From NCBI GenBank assembly GCA_050699055.1, contig JBOHCT010000232.1, positions 1-5,638 of the forward strand: a stretch of 5,638 nucleotides of DNA, given 5' to 3'. Positions 1-5,638 of this stretch are shown one piece after another (within the stretch, counting starts at the first letter, position 1; every line of letters starts with the position of its first letter). The position numbers were made by a program, and so were the translations under genes. Source of the stretch: JBOHCT01 sp050699055. GTDB lineage: Bacteria; Actinomycetota; Actinomycetes; Streptosporangiales; JBOHCT01. The notes under the pieces are model-generated. The model was given only the letters and a program-made list of their open reading frames with translations. It had not been told where the DNA came from and did not search any database.

Positions 1-376
1 ACGCCTGCTCGGCGACAAGCGCGCGGGCCTCGTCCGGAGAGAAGGCCCTGCCGAAGTACTCGCAGATCGTCCCCAGGTTGATCGGCATCTGCAGGACCCG
101 GCCCTTGTGGGTGGTGAAGACCTGATGGCGGTAGCCGGTGAACGCGGTGAACCGGTTGGCGTACTCCCATACCCGCCGGTTGGACGTGTGGAACAGATGC
201 GAACCGTACCTGTGCATCTCGATGCCTGTCTCGGGTTCCGGCTCGCTGTAGGCGTTGCCGCCGATGTGGTCGCGGCGGTCCAGCACGAGCACGCGCAGGT
301 CCAGCTCGGTCGCGCAGCGCTCGGCGACGGTCAGGCCGAAGAAACCGGATCCGACGACGACGAGATCGACGTTCAC
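1..376 (-). CDS. glf: UDP-galactopyranose mutase, N-terminal part (cut by window edge)
   Basis: This flavoenzyme interconverts UDP-galactopyranose and UDP-galactofuranose in the cytoplasm and so supplies the donor for galactofuranose glycans. The first 125 codons are present; the family is usually near 400 residues, so roughly two thirds lies beyond position 1. The N-terminus has the Rossmann FAD motif (VVVGSGFFG, G9, G11, G14), an acidic residue ending the second strand (D33), then HIGGNAY (37-43), and the family block YGSHLFHTS (57-65) followed by a tryptophan-containing segment (RRVWEYANRF). The end of the visible part (EYFGRAFSPDEARALVAEQA) closely follows my memory of the mycobacterial enzyme. 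The GTG start at 376 is supported by AGGGG at 385-389, eight bases upstream, and by the FAD strand beginning within a few residues. It starts 25 bases after the preceding glycosyltransferase gene, as in an operon. Family assignment is secure; integrity of the C-terminal part is unseen. Confidence 0.95.
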   Translation of the reverse strand, partial: MNVDLVVVGSGFFGLTVAERCATELDLRVLVLDRRDHIGGNAYSEPEPETGIEMHRYGSHLFHTSNRRVWEYANRFTAFTGYRHQVFTTHKGRVLQMPINLGTICEYFGRAFSPDEARALVAEQA

Positions 377-401
377 GAACTCTACCCCTGGGAACGAGCG
401 G

Positions 402-1328
402 TCACGGGTCAGCGGGCGGGCTGGCGGGCACCTTACGCCGCGACATCGGTTCCGGCACGGAGACCGGGCCGGAACCGATGTCGACTGGTTCCCGGCGCTC
501 GCCGTAGGTCGCGATCAGCCTGCGGTAAGCGCGCCGCCTGCACCACTCCGGCAACAGACGATACCCACCGCGAACGAGGACGTTGCGCAGGAACTGGCCG
601 CTTGTGGTGAATCCCTCTTCGCGGAAGGACCGCTGCAGCCGGAACTCCGACCTGAGCAGCCGGGTGCCGCCGCGCCGCGCGTACGCTCCCGCGCCGATGC
701 GGTAGAAGACCAGGGGCTCAGGCACGTTGACGCCCCTGGCACCGTTCGCGAGCATCCGGGCGAACAGCCAGTAGTCCTCCATCAGCGGGAGGTGACGGTA
801 CCCGCCCGCGGCCAGGACGGTGCTGCGCCGGTAGACGACGGTCGGGTGGTTGAAGGGGTCGTGGAAGCGGGCGTAGCGGGCGATCTCCGCCGGATCGCAG
901 GGCGGGGTGCGGCGTCCGACGACGTCGCTCACGTCGGCGGCGAACTCCAGCAGTCCCGAGCCGACGATGTCGGCACCCGACTCGATGATCGGGAGCTGGA
1001 CCGCGAACCGGTGCGGCATCGATACGTCGTCGGCGTCCATCCGCGCGACGACGTCGTGGCGGCTCGCGGCGAGACCGGCGTCGAGCGCGGGACCGAGCCC
1101 GCTGCCTTCCTCGAGCCGGACGACAGTCACGGGGACCGGACTGGACTCTTCGAGCTGCTTCACGCAGTGCTCGAGGACGGCGGGCACCGGACCGTCCCTG
1201 ACGACGATGACCTGGTCGGGTCGCCTGGTCTGGTCGTGGACCGCGCTGCGGAAGGCGACGCGTACGAAGTCGGGTCGGTCACCGCGGTAGACGGCGAGCA
1301 GCAGCGAGAACGGCTCGCGGGCGATCAT
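402..1328 (-). CDS. Family 2 glycosyltransferase (GT-A fold, inverting type)
   Basis: This 308-residue protein is a probable cytoplasmic, sugar-nucleotide-dependent glycosyltransferase. It opens with a GT2 first strand and loop (SLLLAVYRGDRPDFVRVAFRS, about 8-28), continues with VIVVRDG (40-46), and has the metal and nucleotide binding motif MDADD at 97-101. The later HDPFNHPTVVYRR (156-168) and GGY..LPLMEDYWLFARML (175-193, acidic pair E184-D185 as candidate catalytic base) fit the subgroup containing AmsE/WcaE-like exopolysaccharide transferases. No membrane segment is seen. The C-terminal 30 to 40 residues are basic and proline-rich and look poorly structured. The ATG start lies inside the stop of the upstream gene (ATGA, 1325-1328), and GGGGAG at 1334-1339 gives a good ribosome binding site, so coupled translation is likely. 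Donor and acceptor cannot be read from the sequence; proximity to glf makes galactofuranose one candidate, but other sugars are equally possible. Confidence 0.9.
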   Translation of the reverse strand: MIAREPFSLLLAVYRGDRPDFVRVAFRSAVHDQTRRPDQVIVVRDGPVPAVLEHCVKQLEESSPVPVTVVRLEEGSGLGPALDAGLAASRHDVVARMDADDVSMPHRFAVQLPIIESGADIVGSGLLEFAADVSDVVGRRTPPCDPAEIARYARFHDPFNHPTVVYRRSTVLAAGGYRHLPLMEDYWLFARMLANGARGVNVPEPLVFYRIGAGAYARRGGTRLLRSEFRLQRSFREEGFTTSGQFLRNVLVRGGYRLLPEWCRRRAYRRLIATYGERREPVDIGSGPVSVPEPMSRRKVPASPPADP

Positions 1329-2332
1329 GCCCTCTCCCCGCGCATAGGGTCTGTAGCGGTCCCCGAGTGTGCCACGCGTCGTCCCGGCCTCGCATGAAGT
1401 GGCGGAACTGAGCCCTTGTCCCGTACGTCGGCCAGCAGGACCTCATTGGGCACCGGCCCGGACCGCGCCCCAGCCGCGAGCCCGCGACCGAGCGCCCGGT
1501 ACAGGACGCCGCGCCGGCCCGAGCGGGCGATCGTACGGCCCCAGCGCCGGAGGGTCGATCCGAGGTAGAGCGCACGCTCCACGGGGGCGAGCCCGGGGCT
1601 GCGGGTGAACAGCCACACCTTGTTGCGGACCTCGTAGAAGAAGCGCTCCCCAGGGTCGGCGCCGGTGTCCCCGAACGTCCGTGTCTTGTGCACCACAAGG
1701 CTGGCAGGACAGAGCAGACCCACGCGATCGCGGAGGAGACGGGTGGTGTACTCGAAGTCGTCGTTCCACAGGAAGTAGTCGGCGACGGGGAGACCGCGTT
1801 CGCGTGCCACCCGAGCGTCCACGAGCACGGAGACGAAGGACGCCGAGCGGATGGGCACGCAGCTCGCGGACGCGGCGGCGGTCCGCTCCCGACGTGAGGC
1901 CCGCGGCTTCTCCCGTGGCGTGTTCATGGGATGGTCGCGTCCGTCGGTCCACACCACCCTGCTCGCCACCAAAGCGGGGCGCCTCTCGCCTGGGTAGTGC
2001 GCGCGGCCCTCGAGCAGCGCCTCGAGGGCGCGCGGCCGGGGGACGGTGTCGTCGTCCATGAGCCAGACAAGGTCGGCGTCGTGGTCGAGCGCGCGCGCGA
2101 GCCCAGCGGCGAACCCTCCCGCGCCGCCGGTGTTACGGGGGAGGGACACGAGATCGACAGAAGGGAAGCGCTCCTGGACGGTGCCGAGCGTGCCGTCGGT
2201 CGAGGCGTTGTCGACGACGACCACCGCATCGGGGACCCGGGTCCCTTCGCGGACGGCGCTCAGCGACTCGACCAGCAGGTCACATCGGTTGTGGGTGACC
2301 ACGACCGCGACCACGAGCGGCTGTCGAGACAC
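1325..2332 (-). CDS. GlfT1-like family 2 glycosyltransferase (putative galactofuranosyltransferase)
   Basis: This 335-residue protein belongs to the GT2 branch that includes mycobacterial GlfT1 and RfbF/WbbL-like rhamnosyltransferases. Seen in order: VVAVVVTHNRCDLL (7-20), VVVVDNASTDGT (37-48), the branch hallmark LPRNTGGAGGFAAGL (64-78), LVWLMDDDTVPRP with the DDD metal site at 93-95, an acidic acceptor-site motif WNDDFEYTTRL (189-199) and a conserved-looking histidine in SLVVHKT (H215). The tail after about 255 is arginine-rich without membrane spans and could sit at the membrane surface. The GTG start at 2332 is chosen because GGAAGGG lies at 2340-2346 and the first GT2 strand begins seven residues in; the frame is open further upstream, but that stretch is not coding-like. 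It overlaps the next transferase by four bases and is two genes before glf. Galactofuranosyl transfer is inferred from similarity plus context; rhamnosyl transfer remains the main alternative. Confidence 0.88.
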   Translation of the reverse strand: MSRQPLVVAVVVTHNRCDLLVESLSAVREGTRVPDAVVVVDNASTDGTLGTVQERFPSVDLVSLPRNTGGAGGFAAGLARALDHDADLVWLMDDDTVPRPRALEALLEGRAHYPGERRPALVASRVVWTDGRDHPMNTPREKPRASRRERTAAASASCVPIRSASFVSVLVDARVARERGLPVADYFLWNDDFEYTTRLLRDRVGLLCPASLVVHKTRTFGDTGADPGERFFYEVRNKVWLFTRSPGLAPVERALYLGSTLRRWGRTIARSGRRGVLYRALGRGLAAGARSGPVPNEVLLADVRDKGSVPPLHARPGRRVAHSGTATDPMRGERA

Positions 2333-2338
2333 CGATCC

Positions 2339-2347
2339 GCCCTTCCG
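2339..2347 (-). promoter_or_regulatory. Ribosome binding site deciding the GlfT1-like start
   Basis: GGAAGGG at 2340-2346 on the minus strand is a good Shine-Dalgarno match and sits seven bases before the GTG at 2332. The reading frame stays open for more than 1 kb further upstream as an artefact of high GC, so this site is the main evidence for placing the start here. Confidence 0.65.
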
Positions 2348-2377
2348 TCGACCCGACTCAGCCCCCGTTGCCCGGCG

Positions 2378-2406
2378 ACTGTCAGTGCCCGACCTATTGA
2401 CGACAA
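2378..2406 (-). promoter_or_regulatory. Weak candidate promoter for the GlfT1-like/GT2/glf unit
   Basis: On the minus strand TTGTCG (2401-2406) and GACAGT (2378-2383) are separated by 17 bases, a standard spacing for a housekeeping sigma factor. Each hexamer is only a partial match to consensus (four and three of six). Transcription would start near 2371, giving a leader of about 39 bases before the GTG at 2332. Support comes from the drop in GC around it and its position ahead of a tight three-gene run. The -35 element overlaps one arm of the inverted repeat at 2402-2445. Chance occurrence is quite possible. Confidence 0.3.
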
Positions 2407-2445
2407 ATGGTCCCACAGGGTTGACATTGAAGGGTGTCATTTGTC
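2402..2445. repeat. Nested inverted repeats in low-GC intergenic DNA; candidate operator
   Basis: A perfect 8-base inverted repeat (GACAAATG at 2402-2409, CATTTGTC at 2438-2445) encloses a second, 5-base one with an 8-base gap (TGACA at 2422-2426, TGTCA at 2435-2439). The surrounding 60 bases are about 50% GC, far below the genes on either side. The outer arm overlaps the candidate -35 of the downstream unit, as an operator would. The arms are too AT-rich, and no T-tract follows on either strand, for a typical intrinsic terminator. The regulator, if any, is not identifiable here. Confidence 0.4.
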
Positions 2446-2751
2446 CGAGGTCACGCGTGTCGGTGGACCCCGGATGAGTCTCAGATGCCCCCACCCCCGG
2501 CGCGGACTGTAGACATTCCAACCTCGCGGTGAGGGGTCGAGCCCGCGTCTCCACCGTAGCCGGAAGCGGGCCGGGTCCCGGCGGAGCATATCCCCGTGCA
2601 GTCGAGCATAGTTGATGCGCAGGAGTGGATCCGACCGACTGCGTTCGGTGAGCGGCCGCGGCATGCCGGCGAGCAGACCGAGGGCGGGGACGACCAGCAG
2701 TGGGTTGATCAGCAGGAGAGGTGCGCTGACCCACGCCAGGCGGCGGCCCAC
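2437..2751 (-). CDS. Uncertain small membrane ORF in frame after the upstream TAG stop
   Basis: From a possible GTG at 2751 this frame encodes 104 residues: a hydrophobic segment (about 5-27, LAWVSAPLLLINPLLVVPALGLL) followed by a charged, arginine-rich region (for example RINYARLHGDMLRRDP, 45-60). The same frame is open back to the TAG of the upstream membrane protein at 2839-2841, adding about 29 codons (reading IDPSERLLRERGDRLAGLGRC in part). By hand count, third positions are about 76% to 80% G or C from 2838 to about 2539, above second positions, as in coding DNA; after that the bias disappears, so the last 30 or so codons may not be real. No Shine-Dalgarno sequence precedes the GTG, and the only earlier start is a CTG directly after the TAG. 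It may be a small membrane protein, the severed C-terminus of the upstream gene, or a gene remnant. I do not recognise the family. Confidence 0.35.
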   Translation of the reverse strand: MGRRLAWVSAPLLLINPLLVVPALGLLAGMPRPLTERSRSDPLLRINYARLHGDMLRRDPARFRLRWRRGLDPSPRGWNVYSPRRGWGHLRLIRGPPTRVTSDK

Positions 2752-2838
2752 GCCGGTGCAGCGGCCGAGCCCGGCGAGACGGTCTCCGCGCTCGCGAAGA
2801 AGACGCTCGGAGGGGTCGATGGGTTGACCCGCCCGCAG

Positions 2839-4398
2839 CTACGTCCCGTGCTCGTGGCGCGCGGCGGGCCTGCCATCGCGCCTGACCCGCAGCGCCTTCG
2901 GGAAGAGCGCGACCAAGCCCAGTGCCCCTGACCAAGGGAGAAGCGCGATCGCGGGGAGCTGGTAGCGCCAGGAGAAGGAGAAAGAGTCGGCGGTGAGCAG
3001 CAGGACCGTGCAGGTCCCCGCGATGAGGAGGGCGGGTGCGAGCAGCCCGGAGACGCGGGTTCTCCAGTACAGCGCGGCCGCGATCAGCGGGACCAGGATT
3101 CCCGCCGCGAAGACGGGGCCGCGAGTGTAGCCCCACGTCTGGTAGTCGCGCAGCCAGGCCGCCGCCGACCGGTCGACCCTCGGCTGGGGGCCACCGTACT
3201 CGTCGACCGCCAACCAGGGGTTGTGCTTCGGGTCGTAGGTCTTGACCTCGCTCTCGAAGTGCCAGTTCTTCAGCTTCCACGCGTCCGGGGGCTGCCATCG
3301 CCGCCGCGAGAAGACGTGGGTGAAGTCGCCGAGGACCGCGCCCGCGACGTCGAGCGGCTGATGGAGGATGACCTGGATAGCGAACTGGCGCTGTGCCTCG
3401 AAGCGCTGGACGCCCGGCGGGTAGTCCGTCGTGAACGCCGGCCCGTGGTGCCAGCTCTGCGCGTAGTAGCCGGGGTACGCCGGGCGCTCTCCTCGGGGGG
3501 CGTCGGGGCAGAGCCCGAGCATGTACGGTGGCACGTCCTCCTCGACGAACTTCGCGCAATCCGCCAGCGGTGCCGTGCGTGTGTAGAGCACGGCGCTCGA
3601 GTTGTGACTGGTTCCCGGCCGAAACTGTCCGGTCTCCGTATAGGTCCAGGCCGAGTACGTCAGCAGCGGAAGTGCGACCCCGACCACGAGGGCTGTCCCG
3701 CCGGCCAGGCGCCTCCACCGCCGGTCGACGACGAGGACGTACACGAGTGGCACGATCAGCAGGAACAGGCCGACGAACCGCACAGTCCCCGCGAGACCCA
3801 AGAGCAGGCCGGCCAGCCCTGCCACCACGGCGTGCGGGGGTGTTCGCCAGGACAGCAGCAGCAGCGCGCCCAGCACGAGTCCCACGCAGAGCGTGTCAGA
3901 CATGACGTTCTGCTCGATCTGCAGCATGTACGCGTCGAGCAGCACGGGTGTCGCCGCGAGTGCGGACAGCCACGGGCGGACCCGTCGATGGACGAGCAGT
4001 GCGTAGATCGCCACGGCCATCCCGAGGCCGATCAGGTGCTGGACGAGCGGGATGAGCGCGATGTTGTGGAAGGACAGCACCGGCCGCAGAAGGAGGATCG
4101 AGTACCCGACCGGCCAGTGCGCACCGGGCCGCGGCTCGAACGCGCGCGCGAGGTAGGAGTAGGAGTCGTAGAACAGGATGGCGGGCACGTACGCGAGCTG
4201 GACCACGGCCCGCAGCTCGGCGCCGAGGGCGAAGACGAGCAGGAACAGCCAGTGCCGGAGGACGAACGCGAGGAGCTGCCCGCCCGCCCGCTGGTGGGCC
4301 GCGGGGCGAGGGGCGGGTCCGGCGAGCGATGGCCCGACTCGACGCATGGCCTGACGATGACGGCTGCGGAGCGCGCGTACCGCGGGGCGTCGGCTCAT
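2839..4398 (-). CDS. Polytopic membrane protein resembling GT-C glycosyltransferases
   Basis: This 519-residue protein is a likely integral membrane glycosyltransferase of the GT-C type, which uses polyprenyl-phosphate sugars and acts on the outer face of the membrane. After a basic cytoplasmic N-terminus (1-40) come hydrophobic spans near 42-60, 63-76, 97-108, 113-135, 142-157, 169-183, 188-203, 206-224 and 231-250, then a long hydrophilic region (about 252-425), and further spans near 428-444, 451-470 and 480-500. D78 in FYDSYSYL lies in the first loop, where GT-C enzymes carry a key acidic residue, and E162/D168 in QIEQNVMSDTL recall their second acidic loop. The long loop holds two cysteines (C281, C297). 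The ATG at 4398 overlaps the sulfotransferase stop (ATGA), which favours it over an in-frame start at 4485 that would give a low-complexity leader. It ends in TAG, unlike its TGA-ending neighbours. Substrate unknown; a non-enzymatic membrane protein cannot be excluded. Confidence 0.85.
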   Translation of the reverse strand: MSRRPAVRALRSRHRQAMRRVGPSLAGPAPRPAAHQRAGGQLLAFVLRHWLFLLVFALGAELRAVVQLAYVPAILFYDSYSYLARAFEPRPGAHWPVGYSILLLRPVLSFHNIALIPLVQHLIGLGMAVAIYALLVHRRVRPWLSALAATPVLLDAYMLQIEQNVMSDTLCVGLVLGALLLLSWRTPPHAVVAGLAGLLLGLAGTVRFVGLFLLIVPLVYVLVVDRRWRRLAGGTALVVGVALPLLTYSAWTYTETGQFRPGTSHNSSAVLYTRTAPLADCAKFVEEDVPPYMLGLCPDAPRGERPAYPGYYAQSWHHGPAFTTDYPPGVQRFEAQRQFAIQVILHQPLDVAGAVLGDFTHVFSRRRWQPPDAWKLKNWHFESEVKTYDPKHNPWLAVDEYGGPQPRVDRSAAAWLRDYQTWGYTRGPVFAAGILVPLIAAALYWRTRVSGLLAPALLIAGTCTVLLLTADSFSFSWRYQLPAIALLPWSGALGLVALFPKALRVRRDGRPAARHEHGT

Positions 4399-5591
4399 CC
4401 GCGTGAGATGACGTGTCCGCGGGTGCCCAGGCGCCGTAGCATGCCCTGGGCTCGTCGTCTGGTGACCCGTACCCGGCGTCGCCACGCGGCACGCGGAGCT
4501 GACCGCGCCGATGCCGTGTCCATGAGGACGCTGGCGAGGGTCTCCACGGCGACGTCCCGTACGGCGTCGGCGCCCGCGGGTCCCGGGCCCGGTGAATCGG
4601 CGGGACCGGGTTCGGGTTCCGGCTCAGGCAGCAGATCCTCGAGGTCGCCGACGATGTCGTACTCCTCGTCCCGCAGAGCCTCGACGAGTTCCGTTGACCG
4701 TTTCGCCACCCACGTGTGCCACGCTGGCGGCAGTGTGATCGGGATCTTCCCCGCCCGGCTGGCCAGGGTACGCTCCGCGAACCCTCTCTTGACGACCTCC
4801 GCGTACACCGGCCACTCGAGAGCTTCGCGCACGAGGGTGTTGACCCGACGCAGCAGTTCCACCTCAGCCACACCGAGGGAGACGTTGGAACCGCCCATCT
4901 GGATGTCGTACTTGGCCGGGTCGAGCCGAACCGCGGAAGCGAAGCGTTCCCAGAGCTGTCCAGGGGGAGCACCAGGCCCAGGCACCGTCACCAGGTGGAC
5001 GCGGTCGGCGGGAATCGCCGCGCCCCAGCGGCGCAGGACGTCCGCGGCGTCCTGGGAACCCCAGAAGATCCGCGCGAAGGGGCCCCGCCGCTCCGGTCTC
5101 GCCAGGCTCCGCAGGTACCGGGGGAACCTGACGACGCGGCCGTTCTTGATCGCTTCCTGCCACATGGCGGGGATCTGTCGGACGAGGTCCCGCGCGGTGT
5201 AGACGATGTGGACCTCGGCCGGTGCCAGCGACTCGACCGCCCGCCGCGCTTGGTCCTCGTTCGCCCAGGCGAGCAGCTCATGGGAGATCACGGCGACCGG
5301 ACCGCGCCAGTTTCTTGCGCGGTCCGCGACCCGTTGCCACGTCCCAGGTACCGCTGGGTCGTCGTAGCCGCGGAACCGCGTTCGCCGCAGGTCGAGCGCG
5401 GCGTGGAAGTGATCGTCCGGACTGTCCGCGGGGTAAAGGACGCCATCGCGGGCCAGGGCGTCGCGGTTGTGCCACAGCACATCCTGCACAAACGTCGTGC
5501 CGCTCTTGGGCGCTCCGATGTGGAGGTACACCACGGGACGCCCGGAAGCGGGGCTCCCGGGGGCGGTTACGGCACGAGGCGCAGCCGCCAT
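4395..5591 (-). CDS. Sulfotransferase family protein (PAPS-dependent)
   Basis: This 398-residue protein likely transfers sulfate from PAPS to a carbohydrate or lipid hydroxyl. The N-terminal VVYLHIGAPKSGTTFVQ (20-36) contains the 5'-phosphosulfate loop (PKSGTT, K29 to T33). VISHELLAWA (101-110) and VHIVYTARDLVRQIPAMWQE (127-146, R134) fit the strand and helix that usually form the 3'-phosphate site, although the usual serine is not obvious. The MGGSNVSLGVAEVELLRRVN segment (232-251) resembles the C-terminal substrate region of actinobacterial members. Beyond about 320 the protein departs from the core: a PEPEPEPG acidic-proline linker, then a tail with clustered arginines (368-387). No signal peptide or membrane span is seen, so it is probably cytoplasmic. 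The ATG at 5591 is well supported by GGAGG at 5597-5601. Its stop overlaps the next gene's start. The acceptor is unknown; neighbours suggest a surface glycan or its lipid precursor. Confidence 0.9.
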   Translation of the reverse strand: MAAAPRAVTAPGSPASGRPVVYLHIGAPKSGTTFVQDVLWHNRDALARDGVLYPADSPDDHFHAALDLRRTRFRGYDDPAVPGTWQRVADRARNWRGPVAVISHELLAWANEDQARRAVESLAPAEVHIVYTARDLVRQIPAMWQEAIKNGRVVRFPRYLRSLARPERRGPFARIFWGSQDAADVLRRWGAAIPADRVHLVTVPGPGAPPGQLWERFASAVRLDPAKYDIQMGGSNVSLGVAEVELLRRVNTLVREALEWPVYAEVVKRGFAERTLASRAGKIPITLPPAWHTWVAKRSTELVEALRDEEYDIVGDLEDLLPEPEPEPGPADSPGPGPAGADAVRDVAVETLASVLMDTASARSAPRAAWRRRVRVTRRRAQGMLRRLGTRGHVISRG

Positions 5592-5638
5592 CCCTACCTC
5601 CGATAGACGACTCCTGGCGGTTCACATGAGTGTAGTGC
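5592..5638 (-). promoter_or_regulatory. Leader of the sulfotransferase gene with strong ribosome binding site
   Basis: GGAGG at 5597-5601 lies five bases before the ATG, a near-ideal Shine-Dalgarno site that fixes the start. Further up, TACACT at 5629-5634 could be a -10 hexamer, which would place transcription start near 5622, but any -35 would lie at or past the window edge. The ribosome binding site is firm; the promoter is speculative, and the upstream gene is not visible. Confidence 0.5.

Noticed and set aside
255..1397. Plus-strand open frame of 380 codons across the glf start and the second glycosyltransferase
   Set aside because: It runs antisense to well-supported genes, has no start signal and gives a compositionally biased product.
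2421..2426. Perfect TTGACA on the plus strand as a -35 element
   Set aside because: No matching -10 at 16 to 18 bases and no supported gene on that strand downstream.
2813..2830. Short inverted repeat GGGTC/GACCC just after the membrane protein stop, considered as a terminator
   Set aside because: Only a 5-base stem with an 8-base loop and no T-tract, and it lies inside the open frame that continues past the TAG.
2333..3718. Upstream extension of the GlfT1-like frame, which would give a protein of 797 residues
   Set aside because: The added part is read out of frame through the membrane protein gene and is arginine- and proline-rich nonsense. The GTG at 2332 has a good ribosome binding site and begins just before the GT2 fold.
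3851..3867. Run of AGC triplets
   Set aside because: It encodes a leucine run within a membrane span; this is codon choice rather than a meaningful DNA repeat.
4399..4485. Earlier ATG at 4485 for the membrane protein, adding 29 residues
   Set aside because: The added stretch is a Gly/Pro/Thr/His-rich leader overlapping the sulfotransferase C-terminus. The ATGA overlap at 4395-4398 matches the other coupled junction in the window.
3223..5202. Long plus-strand open frame of 659 codons opposite the sulfotransferase and membrane protein genes
   Set aside because: Its translation is low-complexity, rich in Arg, Asp and Glu with no recognisable motifs. It is the usual antisense artefact of GC-rich genes; the minus-strand proteins carry clear family motifs.
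1..5638. tRNA, rRNA, CRISPR array, insertion sequence or attachment site
   Set aside because: No repeat-spacer pattern, tRNA-like fold, transposase motif or terminal inverted repeat was seen on either strand by eye.

Overview
The window is very GC-rich (estimated near 70%), with G or C at most third codon positions and a mix of GTG and ATG starts after purine-rich ribosome binding sites. This points to an actinomycete. The protein most useful for placing it, a UDP-galactopyranose mutase, reads much like the mycobacterial type, but the genus cannot be fixed from this window. All supported genes lie on the minus strand, so the transcribed order runs from position 5638 down to 1.

First unit (5591 to 2839): a sulfotransferase-like protein with a PAPS-binding P-loop, followed by a polytopic membrane protein that resembles GT-C glycosyltransferases. 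The two genes overlap by ATGA, which suggests translational coupling. After the membrane protein's TAG stop, the same reading frame stays open for about 133 codons and keeps a coding-like base bias. It includes one hydrophobic segment and has no convincing start, so it is either a small membrane protein or the cut-off tail or remnant of a larger gene.

Boundary (about 2333 to 2450): a stretch of clearly lower GC carrying nested inverted repeats and a weak promoter-like pair facing the second unit. This is the likeliest regulatory region in the window.

Second unit (2332 to beyond position 1): a GlfT1-like family 2 glycosyltransferase, a second family 2 glycosyltransferase starting inside its stop codon (ATGA again), and, 25 bases later, the first 125 codons of UDP-galactopyranose mutase (glf), cut by the window edge.

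Inferred joint role: Glf makes UDP-galactofuranose. The GlfT1-like enzyme, and perhaps the second transferase, could use it to build a galactofuranose-containing surface glycan. The GT-C-like membrane protein could add sugars from a lipid carrier outside the membrane, and the sulfotransferase could sulfate a glycan or lipid. The enzyme families come from sequence motifs; the shared pathway and the presence of sulfate on the product are inference from gene order. No RNA gene, mobile element, CRISPR array or clear terminator was found.
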